This document shows positions 1-8,754 of a stretch of DNA of 26,577 bases, in pieces. The stretch comes from Bacillota bacterium (GTDB lineage: Bacteria > Bacillota > Clostridia > Lachnospirales > Lachnospiraceae), in contig JAEZLZ010000031.1 in assembly GCA_023415055.1 (NCBI GenBank), forward strand, positions 1 through 26,577. The letters are read 5' to 3'. The notes beneath the pieces are model-generated. The model was not told the origin of the DNA and did not search any database. It was given only the letters and a program-made list of their open reading frames with translations. The position numbers and the translations under genes were made by a program. Position 1 is the stretch's first letter. Every line of letters starts with the position of its first letter.

Positions 1-66
1 ACATTTCCTGTAAGGCTATTATACTATATTTTAATACTTAATATATAGCTCAAACCTATATAAAAT

Positions 67-112
67 GGAATTAAGTCGGCATAACGGAATTTAAATTTAC
101 ACTGGAATTTAA
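67..112. repeat. Three short direct repeats at 18-19 bp spacing (possible IS21-type end)
   Basis: GGAATTAA (67-74), GGAATTTAA (86-94) and GGAATTTAA (104-112) lie on one face at 19- and 18-bp intervals. Arrays of direct repeats near the termini are a known feature of IS21-family elements, where they bind the transposase. No istA/istB coding sequence is inside the window, so this would be an end of an element lying to the left, or a remnant. The family assignment is an inference from the repeat style only. Confidence 0.35.
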
Positions 113-272
113 GTTTTCACTCAACCCAAATATATGTTAGGTGTTACCGTACCTTCATGAGCCGTAGCAGTGACTTGTTTCATATTTTCCGGAAAATAGA
201 CTGTTATTATCATTACCTACAAATAATACATGAAATAACGATCTGACTACAAATTGAACACATTTTCTGATA

Positions 273-305
273 CAATTGAAAGCACGCTTAGCGAACTTTC
301 AATTG
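273..305. repeat. Perfect 10-bp inverted repeat with 13-nt loop
   Basis: CAATTGAAAG (273-282) is mirrored exactly by CTTTCAATTG (296-305). The loop itself contains a small GCT/AGC complement, so a longer cruciform or RNA hairpin is possible. It has no U-tract on either side. It sits only 13 bp from the terminator-like hairpin at 319-359. Confidence 0.6.
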
Positions 306-312
306 TCGTGAA

Positions 313-359
313 TAAAAAAGACACCTCGCTCTGATATTTCTACCAGTAACGAAGTGTCT
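313..359 (-). terminator. Rho-independent terminator-like hairpin
   Basis: On the minus strand AGACACTTCG (359-350) pairs with CGAGGTGTCT (328-319), with one mismatched position and a loop of about 21 nt, followed directly by a run of T. It is the first good intrinsic terminator downstream of the phosphoesterase gene, though about 400 bp beyond its stop, so it may end the glycan operon or an unknown minus-strand transcript from 360-760. Confidence 0.55.
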
Positions 360-480
360 ATCACTTCAAATCTGAAGCTATTCCTCAAGATTTTCTTTAT
401 TTTTTTGGTTTTTCTAACTCTCCAACACGCTCCGGGAGCTATTTTTTGACCTTTACATCCTGACCCAACATTTTCCATCC

Positions 481-618
481 TTATTTTCTGGAAAAGAGGT
501 CAATCCGTATAAGTCCATATAGCTTCATCCGGTGTCGTAGAGTGCCGTAGAGCGTCGTAGAGATCCATTTATGATAGTGATTTCGTGTATGAAGGTTGTA
601 GGTATACTTCTTTTCCAT
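481..618 (-). CDS. Doubtful 45-residue ORF
   Basis: An ATG at 618 opens 45 codons ending at TAA 481-483. The product is basic and aromatic-rich (Lys, Arg, His, Tyr) and resembles nothing I can name. A purine-rich AGGAG lies 10 nt upstream, which is rather far. The interior is built partly from a 10-bp unit repeated three times (531-562). Downstream the reading is interrupted by stops, and the region reads like a decayed gene. It could equally be non-coding. Confidence 0.2.
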   Translation of the reverse strand: MEKKYTYNLHTRNHYHKWISTTLYGTLRHRMKLYGLIRIDLFSRK

Positions 619-761
619 GATATTACTGCTCCTATTCCTTATTCGAACCTACCATAACGCCGGTTACGAAATATTTCTGTGAAGTTTCCTTTGATCTCCC
701 ATTACTACCACCTACTTACTTAATTGCGTATCTGTATCTCATAGCTTTTTCTTTCTCACAG

Positions 762-1739
762 CTACTCGATGATGCCCAAATGTACATACTCGTGATATAC
801 ATTGTCTACTCCCTCAGAAGTAACACGCAACACAGTACCGCCATTCAGATATGGATTCCAGTAGCTACCCGCACCTGTTTTCAAACTATAAATCAAACGT
901 ACTCCTTTGTAGTTAATCATCCAGTTATTCACATGCTGATGTCCTGAAACAATATGTTTTGTAGAGCCCATTTCCACTACTGTATCTATAACCTTATCAT
1001 TTATTTCAGAGCATCCGACACCTTCAAACTGAACGCCAATGGTATCCTTATAGTCATCATTCCAGCATTTTTCATTCAAATAATCGAGTGGACCGGTCTT
1101 TCCCTGTTCAAATTCTCCGCTGAATGCCGCTGCAAAGGCCTCCTTATATGCATAAATTGAAATGTGCAGCATCATGGTAGTATCATTGCAACCACGTGTT
1201 TTCAATTCCTCAACTTGCTTTTTATACCATTCAATCTGTTCCGGAGTCAATATTGCATATACTGTATGGGTCTCACCTTTTTCATTCACATAGGGTATAC
1301 TGTCATGTGTATCCATCATGATAAGGCCTTCTACGGGTTTTCCGTTTTCCTCAATGCAAATTACATAGTTTCCATTACCCAGCGCTATATCGCCTCTTTC
1401 ATAAATACAGTATTTGTGCTTCAAATATCCCTCGACAACACGCTCAACACTTTCCGGTCCATCCTGATTATCATGATTTCCCCATATCGGAGCCCATGGG
1501 ATCCCAAAACTATCCAGAAGGCTCGCAAAGCTTTCATAAGCTTCAAAATTTCCTGCCCATGCAATATCACCTGTTACAGTGATCAGGTGCGGTTTAACTC
1601 TCCTTACGAGTTCTGTTACCGTTTTTACCAGTATATTCTTGTTTTTGTGTCCTTCTGCCCACTCGTCATTTCCAAGTTGTGGGTCTGTGAGATTTAAAAT
1701 AATAAAGTCTTTTCCTGCATCCTTTTTTATTGATATCAT
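762..1739 (-). CDS. Calcineurin-like metallophosphoesterase
   Basis: 325 residues with no signal peptide or membrane segment, so probably cytoplasmic. The family signature is in order: D19-x-Q21 (most relatives have D-x-H), G57-D58, G87-N88-H89-D90, a His near residue 194 (LHIS) and the C-terminal GHQH motif. These ligate the two-metal centre of purple-acid-phosphatase/calcineurin-type enzymes, which cleave phosphomonoesters or diesters. It starts at the ATG behind GGGGAG, 60 bp after the SIS isomerase stop, and is the last gene of the glycan operon. The context suggests it removes phosphate from a phosphorylated sugar or phosphodiester-linked glycan, but the substrate cannot be read from sequence. 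Confidence 0.85.
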   Translation of the reverse strand: MISIKKDAGKDFIILNLTDPQLGNDEWAEGHKNKNILVKTVTELVRRVKPHLITVTGDIAWAGNFEAYESFASLLDSFGIPWAPIWGNHDNQDGPESVERVVEGYLKHKYCIYERGDIALGNGNYVICIEENGKPVEGLIMMDTHDSIPYVNEKGETHTVYAILTPEQIEWYKKQVEELKTRGCNDTTMMLHISIYAYKEAFAAAFSGEFEQGKTGPLDYLNEKCWNDDYKDTIGVQFEGVGCSEINDKVIDTVVEMGSTKHIVSGHQHVNNWMINYKGVRLIYSLKTGAGSYWNPYLNGGTVLRVTSEGVDNVYHEYVHLGIIE

Positions 1740-1799
1740 AATATCGCTCCCCTTAGTAAATTAGTCTTCCGTTATCTGTTTCCCTGTCATTCCTATTAT

Positions 1800-2393
1800 T
1801 TAATGTGCAAAGAAAAATTCTTCTATTTCTGCACAAAGATAATGGTAAATCGGCAAGTGATATTCCTGTATTTTGTATGTCTCATCTGATGGTACTTTTA
1901 TAGTGACTGTCGCAATGTCTGAAAGCTTTCCGCCGTTTTCTCCTGTCAGTGCGATCGTTTTCAATCCTATGTCACATGCCAGACGAATTGCATTTACTAC
2001 ATTATGTGAATTTCCGGACGTCGAAATACCTAATACAAGATCATGTGCTTTTGCATATCCATATACCTGCTGTGCGTACACCATGTCAGGCTTCACATCA
2101 TTGGCAAATGCCGTCATTAACGCATCGTGGCTGCACAAAGAAATTGTAGGCAGTGCTCCTTGCAGATTTTCTCTTAGATCTGCAGAGATTCGCTTATCTG
2201 TAACCTTTCTTGGAAGCAGAAACCCCTTCATCAATTCGCCAACAATATGTCCACTATCAGAAGCGCTTCCGCCGTTTCCGCAAATCAAGAGCTTTCCGCC
2301 GTTTTTATAAGTCTCTATCATCAGCTCCAATGCTTCTGTAATAGCTTGCTCGCATTGAAAAAGCTGTGGATATCTTTTTAATAACTCTTTCAA
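1800..2393 (-). CDS. GmhA-like SIS-domain sugar-phosphate isomerase
   Basis: About 197 residues from a TTG start at 2393; the GGGGG seven nt upstream decides this start. A longer TTG start (2429) would overlap the kinase gene and has no ribosome-binding site. The protein is a single SIS domain of the phosphoheptose-isomerase type: GNGGSASDSGH (39-49), ISTSGNSHNV, TGENGGKLS, and a C-terminal QEYHLPIYHYLC segment where GmhA-like enzymes keep catalytic Gln/His residues. GmhA converts sedoheptulose 7-phosphate to a heptose phosphate. Here, 13 bp after a ROK kinase and among mannosidases, aldose-ketose isomerisation of a hexose 6-phosphate such as mannose 6-phosphate is a reasonable guess. The domain call is secure; the substrate is inferred. 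Confidence 0.85.
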   Translation of the reverse strand: MKELLKRYPQLFQCEQAITEALELMIETYKNGGKLLICGNGGSASDSGHIVGELMKGFLLPRKVTDKRISADLRENLQGALPTISLCSHDALMTAFANDVKPDMVYAQQVYGYAKAHDLVLGISTSGNSHNVVNAIRLACDIGLKTIALTGENGGKLSDIATVTIKVPSDETYKIQEYHLPIYHYLCAEIEEFFFAH

Positions 2394-2406
2394 CCTTTTT
2401 CCCCCA

Positions 2407-3339
2407 TTAGTTCCTATTGTTGATTGCAACAGAAAGGGCAGCTATATCTCCCAGGCTCTCTCCCAACTCTGCAGGTACAATTTTACATTCTTTTAATGCT
2501 TGTGGCAAACATTCTCTTTCCAGTACCTGATACATTGCTCCTGTCAGCAATTCACTACTTCTCAAAAAAATACTGCCAAGCACAATCTTTTCAGGTGCTA
2601 AGATATCTATCAGTATTGCCAGCCCCTGGCCTAATACTTCACCGCAAATGCGATACACTTCCATCGCATCCTCTGCTCCCATCTTGGCACATTCCGCAAT
2701 TTTTTTTGCAGTAATCTGCTCCAGTTCATAATAGTTGTTACAGAAGGAAGCTTGCTTGCCTTGTTGAAGAAGTTCTCGCGCAATCGACATACCAATCTGT
2801 GCAATACCACCGCCTGAGCAGAACCCTTCAAATGAACCTGCTTTTCCATAACCTATCGGTCCGTACTTTGCCATCCTCACATGACCGATTTCACCCGCCA
2901 TGTCACCGGTACCGGTATACAAAGCTCCATTCAGAATTAGTCCTGCTCCAAGTCCAGTTCCGAACGTACAGAAAATCATATTTTTTGTACCTCTCCCGGC
3001 ACCATATTTCCATTCGGCCAAAGCGCAGGCAGATGCATCATTCTGCAAAAATACCGGCACCCCAAACTCTTTTTCAAGCAGATCTACGATAAATATATTA
3101 TCCCAATCGGGCAGATTCGGAGGGGACATTATAATCCCCTTATCCGAATCCAATGGTCCGCCGCAACTGATTCCGATTGCATGGCAACTGCCCAGCTCTC
3201 TGACACCTGCAAAAATCCTCTCCAGAGTTTCCGAAACCGTCGTCGTTTCAATATAGATTTTATGCAATACCTCTCCCTGTTCATTGCCCAGAGTAACCGC
3301 ACACTTTGTACCGCCTATATCAATGCCTATGTACTTCAT
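2407..3339 (-). CDS. ROK-family sugar kinase lacking the zinc motif
   Basis: 310 residues from the ATG at 3339, preceded by TGAGGA; a GTG at 3360 overlaps the mannosidase stop and is less likely. The ROK fold is clear: phosphate-binding DIGGTK (7-12), catalytic Asp in LQNDAS (D101), the GTG-containing phosphate loop and GEIGH (149-153) with the conserved His. Most ROK kinases follow this with a CxCGxxGC zinc motif. Here the stretch at about 160-177 (GPIGYGKAGSFEGFC) has lost three of the four cysteines, so no structural zinc is expected. It probably phosphorylates mannose, glucose or an N-acetylhexosamine released by the neighbouring glycosidases. It sits 14 bp after GH38 no. 1. Confidence 0.9.
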   Translation of the reverse strand: MKYIGIDIGGTKCAVTLGNEQGEVLHKIYIETTTVSETLERIFAGVRELGSCHAIGISCGGPLDSDKGIIMSPPNLPDWDNIFIVDLLEKEFGVPVFLQNDASACALAEWKYGAGRGTKNMIFCTFGTGLGAGLILNGALYTGTGDMAGEIGHVRMAKYGPIGYGKAGSFEGFCSGGGIAQIGMSIARELLQQGKQASFCNNYYELEQITAKKIAECAKMGAEDAMEVYRICGEVLGQGLAILIDILAPEKIVLGSIFLRSSELLTGAMYQVLERECLPQALKECKIVPAELGESLGDIAALSVAINNRN

Positions 3340-3353
3340 TACTAAATCCTCAC

Positions 3354-5729
3354 CTACCACTCGATCAGATTGACTTCTGTTCCATCTGTCTTCAGTGTCT
3401 TAATTTCATTGTGTGAAACAGCTGTTTCTATTTTCTTTCCAAATACTTCGATTGACACCTGTTCCTCTGTTCCATCCGTTTCATAGAAGCGAACAACTGT
3501 TTCCTCACTATCTTCTGCCTGTTTTACAGCAGTAACCACTACGTGCTTTCCATCACACTTAAGACAGCTTTGTCTCTCCGGTAACGAACCGGTATGGAAG
3601 GAATCCATCAATGTACGCAATTGATAATTCAACTCTTCTGCTTTCTTCTCTGCGTCCGTATTATTTGTATATGGATAAAGCATATACGAACATTCATGAA
3701 TTCCCTGTTCCATATATTCACAGAATTCATCTCGTTCACCATAATGGTCCGCAAAAATAGCACTTCTTAACACAGTGAGACGTATTTCCTCTTTGGTTGT
3801 GTCATATCCATATTTGCCATCATTAGCGATACACAGATTACCTGACGCAATCCATGAACCACACGGTTCTTCACCTAACCCGTTTTCTCTGGTGATCGTG
3901 CCAAACGGAATCTTTGAAATTGTTTGATTTGCACCGGCAGGGAATGCCAGTTTCAAAGTTTTGTGCTTCTCATGGAAATCGACTGCTACTTTTACCAGTA
4001 CACATTCACTGTCTTGCGTAATTGAATACTCCCGCTGCAGTACAGAATTATTGTAATATGTCTTCACCTTCAAAGCAGCTCTGATAATTCCCAGCTGGGT
4101 AACCGTAAATTCCGGTTTTTCAAAACGTCCTGCAAACTCTCCTAGATAATCCTTTCCGTGTGCCCATGTATCGCATTCCGTCTCATCCAGCAATACAGCG
4201 CTGCACGCCCCCTCTATGATTACCTTTTTTGTCTTTTTATCAATCATCCGGCAGATATCTCCCGTTTTCGGACTAAATTCTACCCGGATTCTGCTGTTCT
4301 CTAACGAATGCTCTGTTGCAGACAATTCGCTTGTAAACTCAATCTTACTCTGTTCCTCTACAAAGAATCGGTATACCGCATATCCCATCGGCTCAACCTC
4401 TGCCATGAAAATTGTCTGATTTTTGTCCCAGCTACCGTTTGTTTGATCACCACGCACGATTTGAAACGGTATTTCATTATCTTTTTCATCCGTCACTTTT
4501 GTGGCATTTACATTAATCTGTACCGGCATTTTCACAGTCCAGGCATGTGGATTGAATATAATAGCCGGTGTTCCCAAGCTATCCGTTTCCCAGATATGCC
4601 AGTGTGCTAATTCATCGTTTTTATACGAAGGCAGCATTTTGCCTCGCAACGTATTAACATTGTGTGCAATTGACTGCAGTGCAAAATTAATCTCCTGTTC
4701 CGTAATGCTCATAATCTCACCAAACAGATATCCTGCATCATCATAAGCCTTTTTAATAGAACAGCCACCCATTATATCATGGAAGTGATTAAACATAAGA
4801 TTTTTCCATGCTTTATCCAGTTTTTTCTTGGGATACTTTGCTCCTGTCAGATGCTTTGCCAAAGAACAGAATTTTTCTGCAGCCAGCAGATTATTCTCGC
4901 ACTTTCGGTTGTTGCTTTTTACAAGAGTACATGCACTGTAACAGCCCCTCGCATGATGCTGCAATTCATCTTTAATCGTTGGAAGCTTCTCCTTGTCCAA
5001 ATTCACAAAATATTCATCCGGAGTTGAGTAAACCATATCCGGAATATCTAGATGATTAATCGCATCCAGCAATTTAATGGTTGGTCCACCACCATGATTT
5101 CCAACACCGTAGAATGCCATTAGGTCTCGATTCAATCTCTCCGCTTTTTCTTTTAGTTCATGGAACTTTTCCATTCTTGACAGATCAAAATTGTAAAGCC
5201 AAGAAATTCTGTATGTAGGCACACTGCTACCATCCGCACTTTCCCATAAAAAGACGTCTTCTGTTCTTCCCTGCTCTTCCAAGGAGGGACGCATAAAAAC
5301 ATAATTGTCCATTCCGCTCTTTTTCAATATTTGAGGTATTGAAGCAGCGTGACCAAAAGTATCTACATTGTAACCCGTCTTAGCAGTCACTCCAAAATAT
5401 TGTTTAAAATATCTCTGAGAAATAAGTCCATGACGTGCAAAGCTTTCTCCACAGGGGATATTACAATCCGGCTGTAAATACCAACCGCCTACAATATTCC
5501 AACGTCCCTCTTTCACTCGTTGCTGAATCTCTTTGAACATCTCCGGATCCACTTTCTGGATCCACTGATAATAAACCGCACATGCACTCGTGAATTTAAA
5601 ATCAGGAAACTCCTTCATCCTGTCAAGAGCGCTTCGAAAAGTTGCCAGTACTTCCGAAAAACCTTCCTGCCATCTCCATAACCACACAGGATCAAGATGT
5701 GCATTTCCTATCAAGTATAATTTTGACAT
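3354..5729 (-). CDS. GH38 alpha-mannosidase (no. 1)
   Basis: 791 residues from the ATG at 5729, chosen for its AAGGAGA site; an upstream in-frame ATG at 5789 overlaps the preceding small ORF. Family GH38 hydrolyses terminal alpha-mannosides with retention, using a zinc-bound Asp nucleophile. The expected residues are present: zinc ligands in AHLDPVW (H11, D13), nucleophile D123 in NVDTFGH, the GVGNHGGGPT loop, and NHFHDIMGGCS carrying the late zinc His. The C-terminal half is the usual beta-sandwich region. There is no signal peptide, so it acts on imported oligosaccharides. It is followed at 14 bp by the ROK kinase, consistent with direct phosphorylation of released mannose. Confidence 0.92.
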   Translation of the reverse strand: MSKLYLIGNAHLDPVWLWRWQEGFSEVLATFRSALDRMKEFPDFKFTSACAVYYQWIQKVDPEMFKEIQQRVKEGRWNIVGGWYLQPDCNIPCGESFARHGLISQRYFKQYFGVTAKTGYNVDTFGHAASIPQILKKSGMDNYVFMRPSLEEQGRTEDVFLWESADGSSVPTYRISWLYNFDLSRMEKFHELKEKAERLNRDLMAFYGVGNHGGGPTIKLLDAINHLDIPDMVYSTPDEYFVNLDKEKLPTIKDELQHHARGCYSACTLVKSNNRKCENNLLAAEKFCSLAKHLTGAKYPKKKLDKAWKNLMFNHFHDIMGGCSIKKAYDDAGYLFGEIMSITEQEINFALQSIAHNVNTLRGKMLPSYKNDELAHWHIWETDSLGTPAIIFNPHAWTVKMPVQINVNATKVTDEKDNEIPFQIVRGDQTNGSWDKNQTIFMAEVEPMGYAVYRFFVEEQSKIEFTSELSATEHSLENSRIRVEFSPKTGDICRMIDKKTKKVIIEGACSAVLLDETECDTWAHGKDYLGEFAGRFEKPEFTVTQLGIIRAALKVKTYYNNSVLQREYSITQDSECVLVKVAVDFHEKHKTLKLAFPAGANQTISKIPFGTITRENGLGEEPCGSWIASGNLCIANDGKYGYDTTKEEIRLTVLRSAIFADHYGERDEFCEYMEQGIHECSYMLYPYTNNTDAEKKAEELNYQLRTLMDSFHTGSLPERQSCLKCDGKHVVVTAVKQAEDSEETVVRFYETDGTEEQVSIEVFGKKIETAVSHNEIKTLKTDGTEVNLIEW

Positions 5730-5763
5730 TGTTTTCTCCTTTTTATTCGCTGCATTGGGAGTC

Positions 5764-5952
5764 CTAATATTTAGTAACATCTTCCTCACTAATATCTTTC
5801 GTCACATCTTTCACACGCTTGGGAAGATTCTCAACAAACTCCTCTATATGCTGTTTTACATGTTTTTCATTTGCAAAGCCGTACGTCTGCAAAATCGCAT
5901 CCTTTTCCTCACGCGACTTAGCTTCTCCTTCGCTGATATATCCAAATTCCAT
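5764..5952 (-). CDS. Small helical protein, 62 residues, unknown
   Basis: It lies in the gap between the GH106-like gene (stop 12 bp upstream) and GH38 no. 1 (start 34 bp downstream), in frame from an ATG at 5952. The ribosome-binding site is weak (AGGA, 10 nt away). The product is rich in Lys and Glu with a regular helical look around KHVKQHIEEFVENLPKRVKD and no cysteine. I recognise no family. Its tight spacing in the operon favours a real gene, but it could be a relic of a longer one. Confidence 0.45.
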   Translation of the reverse strand: MEFGYISEGEAKSREEKDAILQTYGFANEKHVKQHIEEFVENLPKRVKDVTKDISEEDVTKY

Positions 5953-5964
5953 ACTATGACGATC

Positions 5965-8679
5965 CTAGTTCCAGTACAGACCGACTTCAGCTAAACAATA
6001 TTCCATGTTCCAAGCATTGTCATTTCTACCTATCCATACATTGCCACGCTTATAGAAATCTCTCGGACAAGAACCCCACGTTTCTCCATAAGGTAGATGA
6101 TGTGGTCCCAGCATATTACGCAAATTATTAACGAGTGTAAGTTCCACAATGTTTTCACCCTTTTGAACAGCATGGGAAATATCGCATGTCAAATGTCCCC
6201 ACATCACACATCCACAGTCTATTCCATTTACCCGAACATGTACGGCATTGATTCCTTTTTTATCGAATTTAATAACGCAGTGTTCTTCTTGTAGAGAGAA
6301 TACCTTCCGAAGCGTCATTCTTCCGGCAAAGAATGGGAAGCCCTGTTGCTGAATATTAGAGAGCTTGACTGTCTTATTACTTTCTTTTACCAGAAAATCA
6401 CCGTGATAACGTTCCACGTCTCTTGGAAGCTCTTCAAATACACCTGATGTCTCTACCGCGAAATCACCGATTAAATACATCGCTTCAAATTCTACATCTA
6501 ACGTCAGCTTATTCTTTTGAGTTTCAAAACGCCATGCCTTTTCAATATCCTCATAGGTCTTATCATCCGGACAAAAATCAATCTCTGCCGATACTGTATT
6601 TTTTCCTTTTTTAAGCATTCCCTCCAGTGAAATCCTTCGAAATGCGGGATCTACAAAATATCCTCTGTCTGTTTTATCTAATACCTTACGATTGACCGTC
6701 AGATTGAATTTTTCCGGTGTCTCACATGCCAGATAACATTCACTCGGAACGTCTGCTACATTAAAATAATAATCACAACGTACCTGTACACGCTTTTTCA
6801 AATCAAGTGCCATGTATAAAACATCTGCCACATTTTCTTTTTCTCCTGTGAGCACACCATCAAAATATACGTCACAGGTATCAAGTGTCAGAATATTCTG
6901 ACCATAGTCAACAATCTGCCATTCTCCTTCAAGATTCAGCGCCTTTGGCTGCTCTTGTCTATCTTCTTTTACAAAGTCAGAACCATCATCAATCAATATC
7001 AGAGAATCATAAGGTGCAAATACATAACTACCGCTAAACGGTCTCAGCTCTCCCGTCTCAATATTCATCACTTTGCCACCCTGTCTGAAATCTGCTGTCA
7101 CAGTTTCCGGATGATTATTGATAAAATAGTAGACTTTATAATCCTTAAAAGTACGCTCAGTATATGTAATCATTGGCGAGCTGCAGATATCATTTTCAGC
7201 GATATCCTCCGCCGTTGTAATGATACCGCCATTTTCCCTGAATTCCTTTAACAGTCTGTCTGTTTTCTCCATAAAGCCGTTGTTTTTAGGTATCACAATC
7301 GTTTTATATTTCTGTGCTCCGATTACGAGTGTATTCCCCTCAACGTATGCGTGGCGTTCCATCAGAATCTCGTCACCAAAGTGAAACAAAATATGCTTCC
7401 GGTTCAGGATACGATAGTCCTCAAGCAATGCCTGATTATACATTTCAAGATCCTTATTTTCCCGATCATCATAACACTTCCATGCAGACGACTGGTTGTG
7501 CATAAGGAGCGTATCATACTTCACTTCACCTTCCGTCAGGATCATTCCGATTCTTGACATGGCATCATTGAAATTACGATATTCTTTCCACCATGGTTGC
7601 TGATAGTACATTGCAGGAGGGTAATCCCTTTTTCTGAGACCTGCAAGAGAATACCCCTCTAGGTGCTGGCACAGTCTTGTGATTCCATGAACCATCTGCC
7701 ACTGATAGATTGCCTTTAATTCGTCCATTCCCACGTTATGCCCACAACACGCGAAGGTTTCCGAAAGAATCTGTTTCTTTCCAAGCTGGTGACTAGCAGA
7801 TGCTACCTGCAACGGTGTGAAACAGTCATAGATATCTCTTCCGAGCCAGTCCATCCCCGGCATGGTCAGATACTCATAATGAGGCATACATGCGCCATTC
7901 GAAGTTAGCTGCGAGTGTAAAGTTTCCTCACACGCCATATGTCCCGTGAAATCTAGTTGATGTTCAGTACACCAGTCATATATTTTTTTCATATAATTCT
8001 TGGAAAATAGCACGGTAACAAGACGCCAGAATTTCACTCTGGTATTTTTATAATCATCGGTATCCATAAATAATTCATCTATGTGCTCTGTCAAATTTTC
8101 CCCATACTCTTTTTCATACTCTTCCGGAAGTATAAAGCTCCACGGGATTCCGTTTCTGGAGATCTGCGGTTCATCTGTGAAAAAGCCCGAGAATTCACTC
8201 TTATATCGGTCATAATACGGTTGATATATTTTTTCAATAAACTTGTCAGTTACTTTTCCATTCAGAGTATCTACATAATATGGATTAATTTCATAATAGA
8301 AGCGATATCCATTCTTATAACAAATCACATTCTCTGAATTCTGAATATTCCGATCAAATCTAAGATACTTCTGTTGATACTCCACACCCAAACCATTTAC
8401 CATCCCATCTCCGACGCCGCTAGGCCATCCATTTTCATCGTATGCCCATGCTTCCATGCCGCGTTTCTTACCTTCGGTAATACCGGTTGAAATGTTTTCA
8501 AACCACTCTTCTCCCATAAACTTTGTGGTAAGTCCACCTCTGGCATGCATAAAATAGCCACCGATTCCCGCTTCGTCCATCAGACCAATCTGACGAGCAG
8601 TCTCTTTCGTATCCAGCTTTGTATTCCATGACCAAAAAGGTACTGGACGGTATTTTTTCTCAATGTTTTTAAATTCCAT
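5965..8679 (-). CDS. GH106-like glycosidase (putative alpha-L-rhamnosidase)
   Basis: 904 residues from the ATG at 8679, six nt after a perfect AGGAGG. N-terminal barrel motifs typical of GH106-type proteins are PFWSWN (14-19), GGYFMHARGG (40-49), YDENGWPSG (80-88), GFFTDEP (165-171), LDFTGH and ILSETFACCGH (304-314); the acidic residues in these are candidates for catalysis. The C-terminal part is beta-rich and ends in a carbohydrate-binding-like sandwich with LRNMLGPHH. Known GH106 members remove alpha-L-rhamnose, but many relatives are uncharacterised, so the sugar is uncertain. There is no signal peptide. Being between two GH38 genes, it may uncap a mannose-containing oligosaccharide. Confidence 0.7.
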   Translation of the reverse strand: MEFKNIEKKYRPVPFWSWNTKLDTKETARQIGLMDEAGIGGYFMHARGGLTTKFMGEEWFENISTGITEGKKRGMEAWAYDENGWPSGVGDGMVNGLGVEYQQKYLRFDRNIQNSENVICYKNGYRFYYEINPYYVDTLNGKVTDKFIEKIYQPYYDRYKSEFSGFFTDEPQISRNGIPWSFILPEEYEKEYGENLTEHIDELFMDTDDYKNTRVKFWRLVTVLFSKNYMKKIYDWCTEHQLDFTGHMACEETLHSQLTSNGACMPHYEYLTMPGMDWLGRDIYDCFTPLQVASASHQLGKKQILSETFACCGHNVGMDELKAIYQWQMVHGITRLCQHLEGYSLAGLRKRDYPPAMYYQQPWWKEYRNFNDAMSRIGMILTEGEVKYDTLLMHNQSSAWKCYDDRENKDLEMYNQALLEDYRILNRKHILFHFGDEILMERHAYVEGNTLVIGAQKYKTIVIPKNNGFMEKTDRLLKEFRENGGIITTAEDIAENDICSSPMITYTERTFKDYKVYYFINNHPETVTADFRQGGKVMNIETGELRPFSGSYVFAPYDSLILIDDGSDFVKEDRQEQPKALNLEGEWQIVDYGQNILTLDTCDVYFDGVLTGEKENVADVLYMALDLKKRVQVRCDYYFNVADVPSECYLACETPEKFNLTVNRKVLDKTDRGYFVDPAFRRISLEGMLKKGKNTVSAEIDFCPDDKTYEDIEKAWRFETQKNKLTLDVEFEAMYLIGDFAVETSGVFEELPRDVERYHGDFLVKESNKTVKLSNIQQQGFPFFAGRMTLRKVFSLQEEHCVIKFDKKGINAVHVRVNGIDCGCVMWGHLTCDISHAVQKGENIVELTLVNNLRNMLGPHHLPYGETWGSCPRDFYKRGNVWIGRNDNAWNMEYCLAEVGLYWN

Positions 8680-8754
8680 GTTCAACCTCCTGTATAACCA
8701 ACTCTTTTCTATTGGATTTCAGAATCCCTGATACGATACGCGTTGCAGCATGTT

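Larger units (their letters stand above)
1..761. other. Gene-poor region downstream of the glycan locus
   Basis: No convincing gene is seen in these 761 bases. The left part holds three GGAATT(T)AA direct repeats (67-112) and a 14-bp perfect palindrome ATTTTCCGGAAAAT (184-197). The middle has two stacked inverted repeats (273-305 and 319-359), the second with a U-tract on the minus strand. The right part holds a doubtful 45-codon minus-strand ORF (481-618) containing a threefold 10-bp repeat. The mixture of repeats and broken reading frames suggests remains of mobile DNA, but no transposase motif can be named. Confidence 0.6.

Noticed and set aside
66..562. CRISPR array
   Set aside because: The short repeats here are only 8-10 bp with no spacer/repeat structure of CRISPR size.
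1164..1697. 177-codon plus-strand ORF
   Set aside because: Antisense to the metallophosphoesterase, whose metal-binding motifs are clear; the antisense product has no recognisable domain.
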